Source: an uncultured Paracoccaceae bacterium
GTDB taxonomy: Bacteria; Pseudomonadota; Alphaproteobacteria; Rhodobacterales; Rhodobacteraceae
Direction of reading: 5' to 3'
DNA length: 64,000 nt
Assembly (NCBI GenBank): GCA_937138255.1
Contig: CAKZOU010000034.1
Location: 1-64,000 of the forward strand
The notes beneath the pieces are model-generated. The model had not been told where the DNA came from and did not search any database. It was given only the letters and a program-made list of their open reading frames with translations. Positions 52,088 through 60,785 of the stretch are shown here, piece after piece; within the stretch, counting starts at the first letter, position 1; every line of letters begins with the position of its first letter. A program made the position numbers and the translations under genes.

Positions 52088-53047
52088 CTATTGGCCCGCG
52101 ATCAGCTCGGCTTGGCGCACGATCACCTCGGCCTGCCGCATCGAGGCGATGTCGATCAGCTTGCCCTTGTAGGTCGTCGCACCTGCGCCGGCCTTCTTCG
52201 CCTCTTCCATCGCCGCAAGGATCGCGCGGGCGTCGGCCACGGCCTCGTCCGACGGGGTAAAGACCTCGTTGGCAAGCGCCACCTGCTTGGGGTGGATCGC
52301 CCATTTGCCAACCATGCCGAGCGTGGCCGAGCGCAGCGCTTGGGCGCGGAAGCCTTCGTCATCCGAGAAATCGCCGAACGGGCCATCGACCGGCAAAATG
52401 CCGTGGGTCCGGCAGGCGGCGACGATGGCGGTCTGGGCCCAGTGCCAGGGGTCGGACCAGTATTTCTGCCCCTCGCGGAGCATATAGTAGTTCTCTTGCG
52501 TTCCGCCGATGCCGGTTGTCGCCATGCCCATGGAGGCCGCGAAATCGGCCGCACCCAGGCTCATCGCCTGAAGGCGGGGCGAGGCGGCGGCGATTTCCTC
52601 GACATGGGCGATGCCGGCGGCGCTTTCGATGATGACCTCGAAACTGATCGGCTTGGTGCGGCCCTTGGCGCGTTCGACTGCCGTCACCAGCGCATCGACG
52701 GCATAGAGATCGGCGGCGCAGCCGACCTTGGGGATCATGATCTGATCGAGCCGATCCGAGGCGTTTTCCAGAAGATCGACGACATCGCGATACCAATAGG
52801 GCGTATCAAGGCCGTTGATCCGCACCGAGAGCGTCTTGCGGCCCCAGTCGATATCGCCGATCGCCTCGATGATGTTCTTGCGGGCCTGCGCCTTGTCGTC
52901 GGGGGCGACCGAATCCTCGAGATCGAGGTTGATCACATCCGCCGCACTCGCCGCCATCTTCTCGAAAATCGCCGGGCGCGAGCCGGGGCCGAACAGCTGG
53001 CAGCGGTTGGGGCGGGCGACGGGGGCGGGCTGGATGCGGAAGGACAT
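52088..53047 (-). CDS. mcl1: L-malyl-CoA/beta-methylmalyl-CoA lyase
   Basis: 319-aa HpcH/HpaI-type lyase cleaving malyl-CoA to glyoxylate plus acetyl-CoA and beta-methylmalyl-CoA to glyoxylate plus propionyl-CoA, in the ethylmalonyl-CoA and related C2 pathways. The sequence (MSFRIQPAPVARPNRCQLFG, INLDLEDSVAPDDKAQAR, ESAAGIAHVEEIA, GKWAIHPKQVALANE) is close to my memory of Rhodobacter sphaeroides Mcl1. Metal-binding Glu/Asp of these motifs are present. A TGC-rich inverted-repeat region lies upstream. Confidence 0.93.
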   Translation of the reverse strand: MSFRIQPAPVARPNRCQLFGPGSRPAIFEKMAASAADVINLDLEDSVAPDDKAQARKNIIEAIGDIDWGRKTLSVRINGLDTPYWYRDVVDLLENASDRLDQIMIPKVGCAADLYAVDALVTAVERAKGRTKPISFEVIIESAAGIAHVEEIAAASPRLQAMSLGAADFAASMGMATTGIGGTQENYYMLREGQKYWSDPWHWAQTAIVAACRTHGILPVDGPFGDFSDDEGFRAQALRSATLGMVGKWAIHPKQVALANEVFTPSDEAVADARAILAAMEEAKKAGAGATTYKGKLIDIASMRQAEVIVRQAELIAGQ

Positions 53048-53105
53048 GGTTCGCCTTGTAATCTTGTTGCGCGGATGGGTCGGGGTTTTGGTAGATTATT
53101 GCGTC

Positions 53106-53138
53106 CAATGCTGCAAGTGCGAATTTGCAGATGCAGCA
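53106..53138. promoter_or_regulatory. TGC-rich operator-like element upstream of mcl1
   Basis: CAATGCTGCAAGTGCGAA (53106-53123) matches the element at 9759-9776 upstream of phaA in 17 of 18 bases. It is embedded in nested inverted repeats: TGCTGCA (53109-53115) with TGCAGCA (53132-53138), and CTGCAA (53111-53116) with TTGCAG (53125-53130). It lies 59-91 bp before the mcl1 start and about 84-116 bp before the divergent transaminase gene. A TGC-motif regulator such as PhaR, or a RamB-like regulator, is inferred. Confidence 0.55.
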
Positions 53139-53221
53139 AAGCGCAAAGAGTCGCGTCTCAGACTTCTTGACGCCCACTGACACACAGGTCAGAGCTTTGG
53201 CAACTCTTGGAGGACCTCAAA

Positions 53222-54085
53222 ATGACCCGCACCGTCTATGTCAACGGAAGCTATCTGCCGGAAGCCGAAGCCACCGTTTCGATCTTTGATCGCGGGTTCC
53301 TGATGGCGGACGGGGTTTATGAGGTGACGTCGGTTCTGGGCGGCAAGCTGATTGATTTCGGCGGCCACGCCGCGCGGCTCGAGCGCTCGCTTTCCGAACT
53401 CGACATGGCCTGCCCCGTGACGATGGAGGCTCTTCTCGAGATCCACCGCGAGCTCGTGCGCCTCAACAACATCGACGAGGGCCTGATCTATCTCCAGATC
53501 ACCCGCGGCAATCCCGGGGACCGTGATTTCGCCTTCCCCGATCCGGACCAAACGCCCTCTACCATCGTTCTCTTCACCCAAGCCAAGCCCGGCCTTGCCG
53601 ACAACCCGACCGCGAAAAAGGGCCTCAAGGTCATCAGCATCGACGATATCCGCTGGGGTCGCCGCGATATCAAAACCGTTCAGCTTCTCTACCCTTCCAT
53701 GGGCAAGATGATGGCCAAGAAGGCGGGCGTGGATGACGCCTGGTTTGTCGAGGATGGCAAGGTCACCGAGGGCACCTCGAACAACGCCTATATCGTCAAG
53801 GGCGGCAAGATCATCACCCGCGATCTTTCTAGCGATATCCTGCATGGCATTACCCGCGCCGCCGTTCTCCGTTTCGCCCGCGAGGCGCAGATGGAGATTG
53901 AGGAGCGGGCCTTCACCGTGGCCGAGGCGCAGGGCGCGGACGAGGCCTTCATCACCTCGGCCAGCGCCTTTGTCTTGCCGGTGGTCGAGATCGACGGCGT
54001 GGCATTGGGCGGTGGAGCCCCCGGCCCTGTCGCCACCCGCCTGCGCGAGATCTATCTCGACGAAAGCCGCAAAGCGGCGGTCTAG
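53222..54085 (+). CDS. class IV aminotransferase, D-amino-acid transaminase-like
   Basis: 287-aa PLP enzyme of fold type IV. It has IFDRGFLMADGVYEVTSV at the N-terminus and the PLP-Lys in IKTVQLLYPS (position of DAAT Lys145), plus TEGTSNNAYIV and HGITRAAVL. The NVL part of the DAAT motif reads YPSM. D-alanine transaminase is the likeliest role; branched-chain or lyase (PabC) activities share the fold. ATG 53222 has GGAGG 9 bp upstream; a TTG at 53207 is less likely. Confidence 0.83.
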   Translation: MTRTVYVNGSYLPEAEATVSIFDRGFLMADGVYEVTSVLGGKLIDFGGHAARLERSLSELDMACPVTMEALLEIHRELVRLNNIDEGLIYLQITRGNPGDRDFAFPDPDQTPSTIVLFTQAKPGLADNPTAKKGLKVISIDDIRWGRRDIKTVQLLYPSMGKMMAKKAGVDDAWFVEDGKVTEGTSNNAYIVKGGKIITRDLSSDILHGITRAAVLRFAREAQMEIEERAFTVAEAQGADEAFITSASAFVLPVVEIDGVALGGGAPGPVATRLREIYLDESRKAAV

Positions 54086-54879
54086 CCGATCCGGTAGCTC
54101 GAGGCGGTGACCCCGCCGAAAAGATCGGTGTCGTGATAAACCCGCGTCGCCTTTTCCCCTTCGGCCGCGCCGAGGGCGGCAAAGAGCGGCACGAAATGAT
54201 CCTCGCGCGCGTGGCAGACGCGGGCATAGGGCGCGCTTTCCCAGTCGATCAGCGCGGCTGTGCGCTGATCCGGCGCCATCGCCATCACATCGCCAAGCCA
54301 CGCGTCAAAACCCGCCGAGGGCTCTTTCGCGCCCGGCCCGAAGAGGCGCAGGTTGTGATAGCTGAGGCCCGAGCCGACGATCAGCACGCCTTCATCGCGC
54401 AGGGGCGCGAGGGCGCGGCCTAGGGCGAAATGCAGCGCCGGATCATAGCCGCGCTTCATCGAGACCTGAAAGACCGGCACATCCGCCTCAGGATACATCA
54501 CATAGAGCGGCGCGAAGGTGCCGTGGTCAAAGCCTTGGGCATCGTCGAGATGGGTCGGAAGGCCAGCCGCTGAAATCAGCTCTGCCGTCCGTTCGGCAAG
54601 CGTGGGTGCGCCGGGGGCGGGATAGACGATCTTATAGGTCTCGTCGGGGAAGCCGGAATAGTCATAGATCATCGGCGGGTTGGCGGAATGCATCACCGCG
54701 AAATCCGCGCCTTCCCAATGGCCCGAGATGACGAGCACGGCTTTTGGCTTGACGCCAATCTCTTCCGGCATCCGCTTGAGCGAAACCTCGAGGTTGGCAA
54801 GCTGCCGCCGCATCCCCTCGAGCCAGGGCCAGGGGCCGCCGCCGTGGGAAATGAAATAGGTGGGTAATCTGCCCGACAT
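54082..54879 (-). CDS. DODA-type extradiol ring-cleavage dioxygenase
   Basis: 265-aa class III extradiol (LigB/DODA, YgiD-like) dioxygenase. Metal and catalytic His are visible in SHGGGP, SGHWEG, GFDHGTFAPL and HAREDHFVPLF. Likely cytosolic with Zn or Fe; the physiological substrate is uncertain (YgiD converts DOPA in vitro). Convergent with the transaminase, overlapping by four bases. Confidence 0.88.
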   Translation of the reverse strand: MSGRLPTYFISHGGGPWPWLEGMRRQLANLEVSLKRMPEEIGVKPKAVLVISGHWEGADFAVMHSANPPMIYDYSGFPDETYKIVYPAPGAPTLAERTAELISAAGLPTHLDDAQGFDHGTFAPLYVMYPEADVPVFQVSMKRGYDPALHFALGRALAPLRDEGVLIVGSGLSYHNLRLFGPGAKEPSAGFDAWLGDVMAMAPDQRTAALIDWESAPYARVCHAREDHFVPLFAALGAAEGEKATRVYHDTDLFGGVTASSYRIG

Positions 54880-54937
54880 CTGGGGTCTCCATCCGTTCTG
54901 AAATCGGATTGAAGATAGACCTGCAGACGTGTCACGA

Positions 54938-54965
54938 ACAGGCGCTGTTGCTGCACAGGCGCTGT
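54938..54965. repeat. 11-bp perfect direct repeat
   Basis: ACAGGCGCTGT occurs at 54938-54948 and 54955-54965, separated by TGCTGC, in the gap between the DUF1244 stop and the dioxygenase start. Spacing of 17 bp suggests a tandem regulator site, but no protein can be named. Confidence 0.35.
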
Positions 54966-54980
54966 GCGGCGGCGCGGAGC

Positions 54981-55295
54981 CTAGTCTTTCTTGCCCACGT
55001 TTTCGGCGAAAGCCTTCTTAAACGCCTTCTGCTTGTCGGGACCGGCCTCTGTCTGGTTCTGCGCGCGCCACGCGTCGTAGGGCATCCCGTAATAGATATC
55101 TCGCGCCTCATCCTTGGTCATCTCGATGCCGCGCTCATTGGCGGCCTCCTGATACCAGCGCGACAGGCAGTTGCGGCAGAAACCGGCGAGGTTCATCATG
55201 TCGATGTTCTGCACATCGGGCCGCTTTTCCATCAGGTGATGGCGCAGGGCGCGAAAGGCGGCGGCTTCGATCTCGGTCCGGGTCTGGTCGTCCAT
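54981..55295 (-). CDS. DUF1244 family protein
   Basis: 104-aa soluble helical protein with the family pattern FRALRHHLMEKRPDVQNIDMMNLAGFCRNCLSRWY, including the FCRNC Cys pair, and GIEMTKDEARDIYYGMPYDAW. Function unknown in the family. Co-directional with the dioxygenase 101 bp downstream. Confidence 0.88.
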   Translation of the reverse strand: MDDQTRTEIEAAAFRALRHHLMEKRPDVQNIDMMNLAGFCRNCLSRWYQEAANERGIEMTKDEARDIYYGMPYDAWRAQNQTEAGPDKQKAFKKAFAENVGKKD

Positions 55296-55361
55296 TGGGG
55301 GCTCCGATCACTCTTCTCTCTGATTTTAGGGTCTTGCCTCAGTTATTGCCAGAGCGGCCGA

Positions 55362-56258
55362 CTAGCGCAGGCGCTCGGCGAGAAAGTCGAAGACAAAGCG
55401 CAGGCGGCGGCTGTGGTGGATCTCGCGGTGTGCCACCAGCCAGACAGGAAAGGCGAAAGCCGCGTGATCCTTGAGCGCACGCGCCATCGCCGGATCGGCG
55501 TCGCCTACCCGCTCGTCGATCATGGCGAGGCCCAGGCCGAGCTTGGCCATGGCCCACATCGCCATATAGCTCGAGCAGCTGAGCCGGATATTGGCTTTGC
55601 TGACAGGGATACCCAGCTGGTTCAGCGCGCCGAGGAAGGTCTCGAACTCCTGCGGTCCGACGATATCAGCCTTGGCAAGGTCGGCCGGGCCACGCAGGGG
55701 CGCGAGCGAGGCGATGTAGTCGGGCGTGCCATAAAACCGCGCCGCGGCCTCGCGCAGGCGGCGGGCGACGAGATCGGGCTCGGTGGGGCGGAAATTGCGG
55801 ATGGCGATATCGGCCTCGCGGCGCATCAGGTCGGCGGTGGAATTGTCGGAGATGATCTCGACCGTGATGCGAGGCTCGGCCTGCCGAAGCTCTTGCAGGA
55901 TGGGTGGCAAGAGGGTGCCGGCATAGAGGTCGGACGCCGAAATCGTTACGTTTCCGGCCATGGCTTCGTTCTGAGCATAGGCCGACATGGAAAACCGGCT
56001 CGCGGCATCGGCCATTTCGCGCACATGGGCGACCAGGTCGTGGCCCGCGGGGGTCAGCTGAAGGCCGCGCCCGAAGCGTTCGAAGAGAACAACGCCAAGC
56101 TCTTGCTCGAGCGCGTCTACCTGCCGCCCGAGCGTCGGTTGCGCCATTCCAAGCGCGCGGGCGGCCGCGGATAGCGAGCCTTCCTCGGCGGTGATGAGAA
56201 ACGCCCTCGCCCGGTTCCAATCGAATTTTACTGATCGCCAATCCATGCGTTTGTGCAT
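55362..56258 (-). CDS. LysR-family transcriptional regulator
   Basis: 298 aa: an N-terminal winged helix (FDWNRARAFLITAEEGSLSAAARALGMAQPTLGRQVDALEQELGVVLF) and a C-terminal LysR substrate-binding domain. An ATG at 56246 is an alternative start. It diverges from the DUF4386/NmrA pair across 164 bp, suggesting it regulates them and itself; the inverted repeat at 56273 may be its site. The effector is unknown. Confidence 0.9.
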   Translation of the reverse strand: MHKRMDWRSVKFDWNRARAFLITAEEGSLSAAARALGMAQPTLGRQVDALEQELGVVLFERFGRGLQLTPAGHDLVAHVREMADAASRFSMSAYAQNEAMAGNVTISASDLYAGTLLPPILQELRQAEPRITVEIISDNSTADLMRREADIAIRNFRPTEPDLVARRLREAAARFYGTPDYIASLAPLRGPADLAKADIVGPQEFETFLGALNQLGIPVSKANIRLSCSSYMAMWAMAKLGLGLAMIDERVGDADPAMARALKDHAAFAFPVWLVAHREIHHSRRLRFVFDFLAERLR

Positions 56259-56272
56259 AGCAGATCGGCAAC

Positions 56273-56289
56273 ATAGGTCAATTTCCTAT
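56273..56289. promoter_or_regulatory. inverted repeat in the LysR/DUF4386 divergent region
   Basis: ATAGG (56273-56277) and CCTAT (56285-56289) flank TCAATTT, 15 bp from the LysR start. LysR boxes are usually hyphenated inverted repeats such as this. The TATAAG at 56287-56292 could be a -10 for the plus-strand genes, without an obvious -35. Confidence 0.4.
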
Positions 56290-56422
56290 AAGTGTCGCTC
56301 GGCCTATGAAGGCCCCACCGCGCCAAAGTCGGGGGCGGACATCGACTTCACAGCTTGAACCAACCGGCGGGCAAAGCGCCCCGGCGGACCGGTGAAGGCT
56401 TGCCTGAACAAGGAGAATTGAA

Positions 56423-57118
56423 ATGAACTTCCTCACCGACCCGCTGTCGCGGGGCTATGCCCGAGTGACCGGGCTTTTCTATGCAATCATCGCCGTGGCG
56501 GGTTTCTTTGCCATCCTCTATGTCCCGAACCAGCTTTTCACCCCCGGTGATGGCGCGGACTCCCTTGCCGCGATTGCCCGCGAATGGTGCCTGTTCCGGG
56601 CCGGGGTTGCCGGCGATGTGGCGGTCATGCTGGCCGAGCTTGGGGCAACGACCATGCTCTATTTCATGTTCCGCCATGTGAACCATACTCTCAGCGTCGC
56701 CGCCGCCTTGGCGCGGCTTCTGATGGTCGCGGTCATGGCGACGATGCTGTTCTTCTATGCCGGTGCTCAGGCGCTTGCTGACGGCGTTATCACAGGTCTG
56801 GCCGAGGAAACCCGCGCCGCCCTTGGCCTCTTGCTTCTCACGATGCACGACACCGGCATCATGATCTGGCAGCTGTTCTTCTGGGTTCACCTGCTGATCC
56901 TCGGACAGCTCGTGGCGCGCTCGGGCCTATATCCGCGCCTTCTTGGTCACGCGATGAGCCTTGGATCCTTCGGTTATCTCTTCGACAGCATCAACAAGTT
57001 CATCAGGCCTGACGGCTCGATGCTGGGGGATCTCACCGGCCTTCTGCTCATCGTCGTCTCGATCGCCGAGATCGGCTTTGCCCTCTGGCTCATCATCCGC
57101 GGTCCGCGCCGCGCCTGA
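56423..57118 (+). CDS. DUF4386 family membrane protein
   Basis: 231-aa integral membrane protein with about six helices; the N-terminal YARVTGLFYAIIAVAGFFA, the interior LFRAGVAGDVAVMLAELGATTMLYFMF and the GSFGYLFDSI block match DUF4386. Function unknown. AAGGAG precedes the ATG by 5 bp. Followed by a hairpin and the NmrA-like gene, opposite the LysR regulator. Confidence 0.82.
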   Translation: MNFLTDPLSRGYARVTGLFYAIIAVAGFFAILYVPNQLFTPGDGADSLAAIAREWCLFRAGVAGDVAVMLAELGATTMLYFMFRHVNHTLSVAAALARLLMVAVMATMLFFYAGAQALADGVITGLAEETRAALGLLLLTMHDTGIMIWQLFFWVHLLILGQLVARSGLYPRLLGHAMSLGSFGYLFDSINKFIRPDGSMLGDLTGLLLIVVSIAEIGFALWLIIRGPRRA

Positions 57119-57124
57119 GCCAAA

Positions 57125-57146
57125 GCGCGGGCAGAAATGCCCGCGC
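57125..57146 (+). repeat. intercistronic hairpin between DUF4386 and NmrA-like genes
   Basis: GCGCGGGC (57125-57132) and GCCCGCGC (57139-57146) form a perfect 8-bp stem around AGAAAT. There is no T-run (CTCTCTCC follows), so it more likely modulates mRNA stability or relative expression than ends transcription. Confidence 0.45.
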
Positions 57147-57174
57147 CTCTCTCCCCAATCCAAGGAACCCTTCC

Positions 57175-57879
57175 ATGAAACGTATTTGCATCATCGGCAT
57201 TTCCGGCAAGCTCGGGCAGTATATGGCCGAACACGCCCTGTCCCTCGGCTATGAGGTCAACGGGGTCTGCCGCCCGGAAAGCGCCCACAAGCTGGCTCGG
57301 TTCGGCGACCGGATCAAACTGTTCCCCGGCAGCACCGACAGCCGCCCCACCATCGCCCGCGCGGTGCAGGGTTGCGATGGGGTTTTGACTGTCCTCGCGC
57401 CGTGGGGCATCAACAATTACGCCAGCGGAACCGCATGCGCCGTTCTTGACAGCGCAGAGCCCGACGCGCGGCTCGTCTTTTCATGCGGCTGGCACATCAC
57501 CCGCGACGGGAAGGATAGATACTCTCTTAAACTGAAAGCTATCGTTGCGATTTTCGGGGGATTGGCCCGACTTGTTCGTGCAGTGGATGTCAAAGACCAG
57601 ATCCGCGCGACCAACATGATCTTTGCCTCTGATCGGCTATGGACAGTCGTGCGCGGATCGGACCTTGAAGAAGGTGAGAGCCAAGGTCTGCCGGTCTGGT
57701 CGCGCCATGTTGGTGATCCGGTTCTGGCATCAAACCTCACCCGCAGGACCGACTTCGCCCTTTTCATGGTCCATGCCCTCACCGATGACCGGCTGATCCA
57801 TGAAGCACCTGCGATCGTTGGCCGTGCCTCGGCGTCTGCGCGCAATCACGCGGATCGGGCCGCTTCCGTTCCGGCCTAG
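57175..57879 (+). CDS. NmrA-like/atypical SDR NAD(P)-binding protein
   Basis: 234 aa with an N-terminal Rossmann motif MKRICIIGISGKLGQYMAEHAL, an NADP-type loop VCRPES and SLKLK, as in atypical SDRs of the NmrA/NAD(P)H-binding group. The GxSGKLG pattern replaces the usual GATGxxG. Catalytic YxxxK is not obvious (DRYSLKLK is the nearest). A redox sensor or reductase role is possible. Follows DUF4386 by 56 bp. Confidence 0.72.
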   Translation: MKRICIIGISGKLGQYMAEHALSLGYEVNGVCRPESAHKLARFGDRIKLFPGSTDSRPTIARAVQGCDGVLTVLAPWGINNYASGTACAVLDSAEPDARLVFSCGWHITRDGKDRYSLKLKAIVAIFGGLARLVRAVDVKDQIRATNMIFASDRLWTVVRGSDLEEGESQGLPVWSRHVGDPVLASNLTRRTDFALFMVHALTDDRLIHEAPAIVGRASASARNHADRAASVPA

Positions 57880-57880
57880 G

Positions 57881-58645
57881 TTAGAGGCCGCTCGCCGCAA
57901 GCACTTCGTTCAGGATCGGGGCGAGCCGCTGGGCCCAAGCCTGTTGCGCTTCTGGCGTCTTGATCAGGTCGTTGCGGATCTCGATGAGCACATTCGGCCG
58001 GCCCGCCTGAAGCGCGTGCCGGTCGATCGCGTCTCCGGGCAGGTGGCCATTGTAGGGTTCGTTGTCGCCCACACAGAGATCGGACTCCTTCTGAAGGCGA
58101 CTGATCAGCATATCTGCGAGCCGCGTGTCGAGATGGGAATGCAAGATACCGATTTGCCAGGGCCGAGGCGGGCGCCCCCGCAGCTGGGGTGTAAAGCTGT
58201 GAACGGCACAGATCACCCGATCGTCGCGCGCGGCGGCCAACATGGAATAAGTGGCATGATAGGGCCGGTAGAGCCGGTTGAGGCGGAGCTCGAGGTCTTC
58301 GTGGTTGGCATTTCGGTTGGCGGGAATGATCGTCCCGTCATAGAGCCGCATCAGAAGGGTCGGATCGTCTTCGCCGCGGTTAGGATCAATCACGAGCCTT
58401 GAGAAGCGCGACAAGACAGCCGGGGCATCCAGAAGATCAGCCAGAGCTCGCGTGACACCGGCTGCACCGACATCGAAAGCAATGTGCCGCGCCATATCGT
58501 CAGCACAGATCCCCAGATCGCCGCCGTTGATCCAGTCGGGCACGCGATTGCAGGCGTGATCGCAGGTCAAGAGCCAACGCGAGGGGCGATCCTCTCCGAT
58601 GATTTCAAAGGATTCGTTCTGCATGTGGCGGTTTGGCCCTGTCAT
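57881..58645 (-). CDS. N-formylglutamate amidohydrolase family protein
   Basis: 254 aa with the family pattern LLTCDHACNRVPDW, FDVGAAGVTRALADLLDAPAVLSRFSRLVIDPNR, and IEIRNDLI. Hydrolyses N-formyl-glutamate or related N-acyl amino acids (HutG-like or peptidoglycan-related). No hut genes are nearby, so the pathway is open. Start ATG 58645 is used; ATG 58624 is an alternative. Ends 1 bp from the convergent NmrA-like stop. Confidence 0.85.
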   Translation of the reverse strand: MTGPNRHMQNESFEIIGEDRPSRWLLTCDHACNRVPDWINGGDLGICADDMARHIAFDVGAAGVTRALADLLDAPAVLSRFSRLVIDPNRGEDDPTLLMRLYDGTIIPANRNANHEDLELRLNRLYRPYHATYSMLAAARDDRVICAVHSFTPQLRGRPPRPWQIGILHSHLDTRLADMLISRLQKESDLCVGDNEPYNGHLPGDAIDRHALQAGRPNVLIEIRNDLIKTPEAQQAWAQRLAPILNEVLAASGL

Positions 58646-58759
58646 CCAAGTTGCGCTGCAAATAGGCTAGTTGCCGAAAGAAGTGAATTGCGCAATAAGG
58701 GCGCCAAAGGCGATGTTAGCGATAACAACGTCAGCCAGCATAGAACGAGGACCCGTCCG

Positions 58760-60205
58760 ATGAGACGTCACCGCAAAGTCAAGATTGTCGCCACACTCGG
58801 CCCGGCGTCCAACGATTACGAAATGATCCGCGCGCTTTTTGAGGCTGGTGCCGATGTCTTCCGGCTCAATATGAGCCACGGGGATCATTCCGAAATTGCC
58901 GCCCGTCACGCGATCATCCGCAAGGTCGAGCAAGATCTTGGCTCGCCGATTGCCATTCTGGCCGATCTTCAGGGTCCGAAGCTTCGCGTTGGCACTTTTG
59001 CGAATGGCGAGGAAGAGTTGGTTATCGGCCAGGCCTTCCGTCTCGACCTCAAGGACGAACCCGGCAGCAACAAGCGCGTTCTTCTTCCGCACAAGGAAAT
59101 CTTTGATGCGCTCGAGCCGGGCGCGACGCTTCTCGTCAACGACGGCAAGATTCGCCTCCGCGTGAAGGATTGCGGCCGCGATTTCGCCGATTGCGTTGTC
59201 GAGGTCGGTGGAACGATTTCCAACCGCAAGGGTGTCAACGTTCCTGACGTGGTTCTGCCGCTGGCCGCTCTGTCCGCCAAGGACCGCAAAGACCTTGAGT
59301 TTGTCTGCGAGCTTGGTGTCGATTGGCTGGCGCTCTCATTCGTGCAGCGCCCGGCCGATGTTGAAGAGGCCCGCAACCTCGCCAAAGGGCGTGCTGCGAT
59401 CCTGTCGAAGATTGAAAAGCCGGCGGCCGTGAGGGCCTTTGACGAAATTCTCGCGGCTTCGGATGGGATCATGGTCGCGCGGGGTGATCTTGGGGTCGAG
59501 CTGCCAGTGCAAAACGTGCCGCCGATCCAGAAGCAGCTGGTCCGCAAATGCCGCGAAGCCGCCAAGCCGGTGATCGTGGCGACGCAGATGCTCGAGTCGA
59601 TGATCGAAAGCCCGATGCCGACCCGCGCCGAGGTTTCGGACGTGGCGACGGCGATCTATGAGGGCGCCGATGCGATCATGCTCTCGGCCGAAAGCGCGGC
59701 GGGCGATTATCCGGTCGAAGCGGTGACGACGATGGCGAACGTGGCCAAAGAGGTCGAAAGTGATCCAACCTATACCGAGATCATCGAAGCCAGCCGCAAG
59801 GCCAAGCGCAAGAGCGTGGCCGATGGCATCGTGGCCGCCGCCCGCGAAATTGCCGAGACGACCAATATCAAGGCCATCGCCTGCTTTACCCAATCGGGCA
59901 CGACGGCGCTTCTTGTTGCCCGCGAACGGCCGCGCGTGCCGATCATTGCCCTGACCTCGATCGAAAAAACAGCACGCCGTCTTTGCCTGAGTTGGGGAAC
60001 GAGCTGTGTAATCACCGAGAATGTCGATCGCTTCAAATCGGCCGTGGTCAACGCGGTCCGCGCCGCCAAAGCCGAAGGGCTTGCCACCGACACCGACATG
60101 ATCGTTGTGACCGCAGGCGTGCCCTTCAATACGCCCGGTTCGACCAACATCCTGCGGGTTGCACCTTGTGATGAACGTTTGATCTACAGCTCCCATCACG
60201 ACTAG
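58760..60205 (+). CDS. pyk: pyruvate kinase
   Basis: 481-aa glycolytic enzyme converting phosphoenolpyruvate and ADP to pyruvate and ATP. The N-terminal KIVATLGPASN, RLNMSHG, ADLQGPKLRVG, SKIEKPAAV, GIMVARGDLGVELP and KPVIVATQMLESMI blocks are intact. The frame is open from 58484 but the normal length begins at ATG 58760. A small co-directional gene follows 32 bp later. Confidence 0.96.
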   Translation: MRRHRKVKIVATLGPASNDYEMIRALFEAGADVFRLNMSHGDHSEIAARHAIIRKVEQDLGSPIAILADLQGPKLRVGTFANGEEELVIGQAFRLDLKDEPGSNKRVLLPHKEIFDALEPGATLLVNDGKIRLRVKDCGRDFADCVVEVGGTISNRKGVNVPDVVLPLAALSAKDRKDLEFVCELGVDWLALSFVQRPADVEEARNLAKGRAAILSKIEKPAAVRAFDEILAASDGIMVARGDLGVELPVQNVPPIQKQLVRKCREAAKPVIVATQMLESMIESPMPTRAEVSDVATAIYEGADAIMLSAESAAGDYPVEAVTTMANVAKEVESDPTYTEIIEASRKAKRKSVADGIVAAAREIAETTNIKAIACFTQSGTTALLVARERPRVPIIALTSIEKTARRLCLSWGTSCVITENVDRFKSAVVNAVRAAKAEGLATDTDMIVVTAGVPFNTPGSTNILRVAPCDERLIYSSHHD

Positions 60206-60237
60206 GATTGCCCCACCTGAAAAGGGAGGGTGATCTT

Positions 60238-60462
60238 TTGGATCCGGACCTGTTTTTCGTAATCGGGCTAGTTGTCACCGGTTTGGCCGCGCCTTCCATC
60301 ATCAGCGCCTTTACCGAAGGTCGGGGGCCGCGCATGGCTGTGGCCCTGTTGGTGATCGGCGGCGGGATGGTGGCCTATGCCATGAACGCGCGACCCAATG
60401 CCTATGGTTTCGATACGATTCCCGATGCTTTCGTCCGCGTGATCGGGCAGTACATCAACTAA
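60238..60462 (+). CDS. 74-aa small membrane protein, TTG start
   Basis: Two hydrophobic stretches (about 4-22, [19 protein letters not shown]; and about 31-48, [19 protein letters not shown]) with a GRGPR loop. A TTG at 60238 has AGGGAGG 8 bp upstream; another in-frame TTG at 60208 lacks one. Function unknown; such a gene after pyk or before rpmI appears in related genomes by my recollection. Confidence 0.6.
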   Translation: MDPDLFFVIGLVVTGLAAPSIISAFTEGRGPRMAVALLVIGGGMVAYAMNARPNAYGFDTIPDAFVRVIGQYIN

Positions 60463-60467
60463 AGCCC

Positions 60468-60496
60468 TTGCCAATGCCGCCGCGCCCTCATATACG
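60468..60496 (+). promoter_or_regulatory. putative sigma-70 promoter of rpmI-rplT
   Basis: TTGCCA (60468-60473) and TATACG (60491-60496) are separated by 17 bp, with 77 bp from -10 to the rpmI start. The -10 lies in the loop region of an inverted repeat CGCGCC/GGCGCG (60481-60501). Base-pairing of this repeat could also form in the leader. Confidence 0.5.
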
Positions 60497-60572
60497 GCGC
60501 GCTCAACCCGCGGGACCGGCCAAAGTGGCATGCCGAGTCGCGCGTACGACCAACTCGAAAGAGGAGATGGAA

Positions 60573-60773
60573 ATGCCCAAGATGAAGACCAAGTCGAGCG
60601 CCAAAAAGCGCTTCAAGATGACGGCCACCGGCAAGGTGAAGACCGCTCAGGCCGGCAAGCGCCACGGCATGATCAAGCGCACCACAAAGTTCATCCGTGA
60701 TGCTCGTGGGACCACGACCCTCTCCGCGCCCGACGCGAAGATCGTCAAGTCCTACATGCCCTACGACCGCTAA
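60573..60773 (+). CDS. rpmI: 50S ribosomal protein L35
   Basis: 66-aa basic ribosomal protein starting [23 protein letters not shown] and ending KSYMPYDR, typical of L35. AGAGGAGATG precedes the ATG. rplT follows after 12 bp. infC is not upstream here, unlike in gamma-proteobacteria. Confidence 0.95.
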   Translation: MPKMKTKSSAKKRFKMTATGKVKTAQAGKRHGMIKRTTKFIRDARGTTTLSAPDAKIVKSYMPYDR

Positions 60774-60785
60774 GGAGGCCAGACG

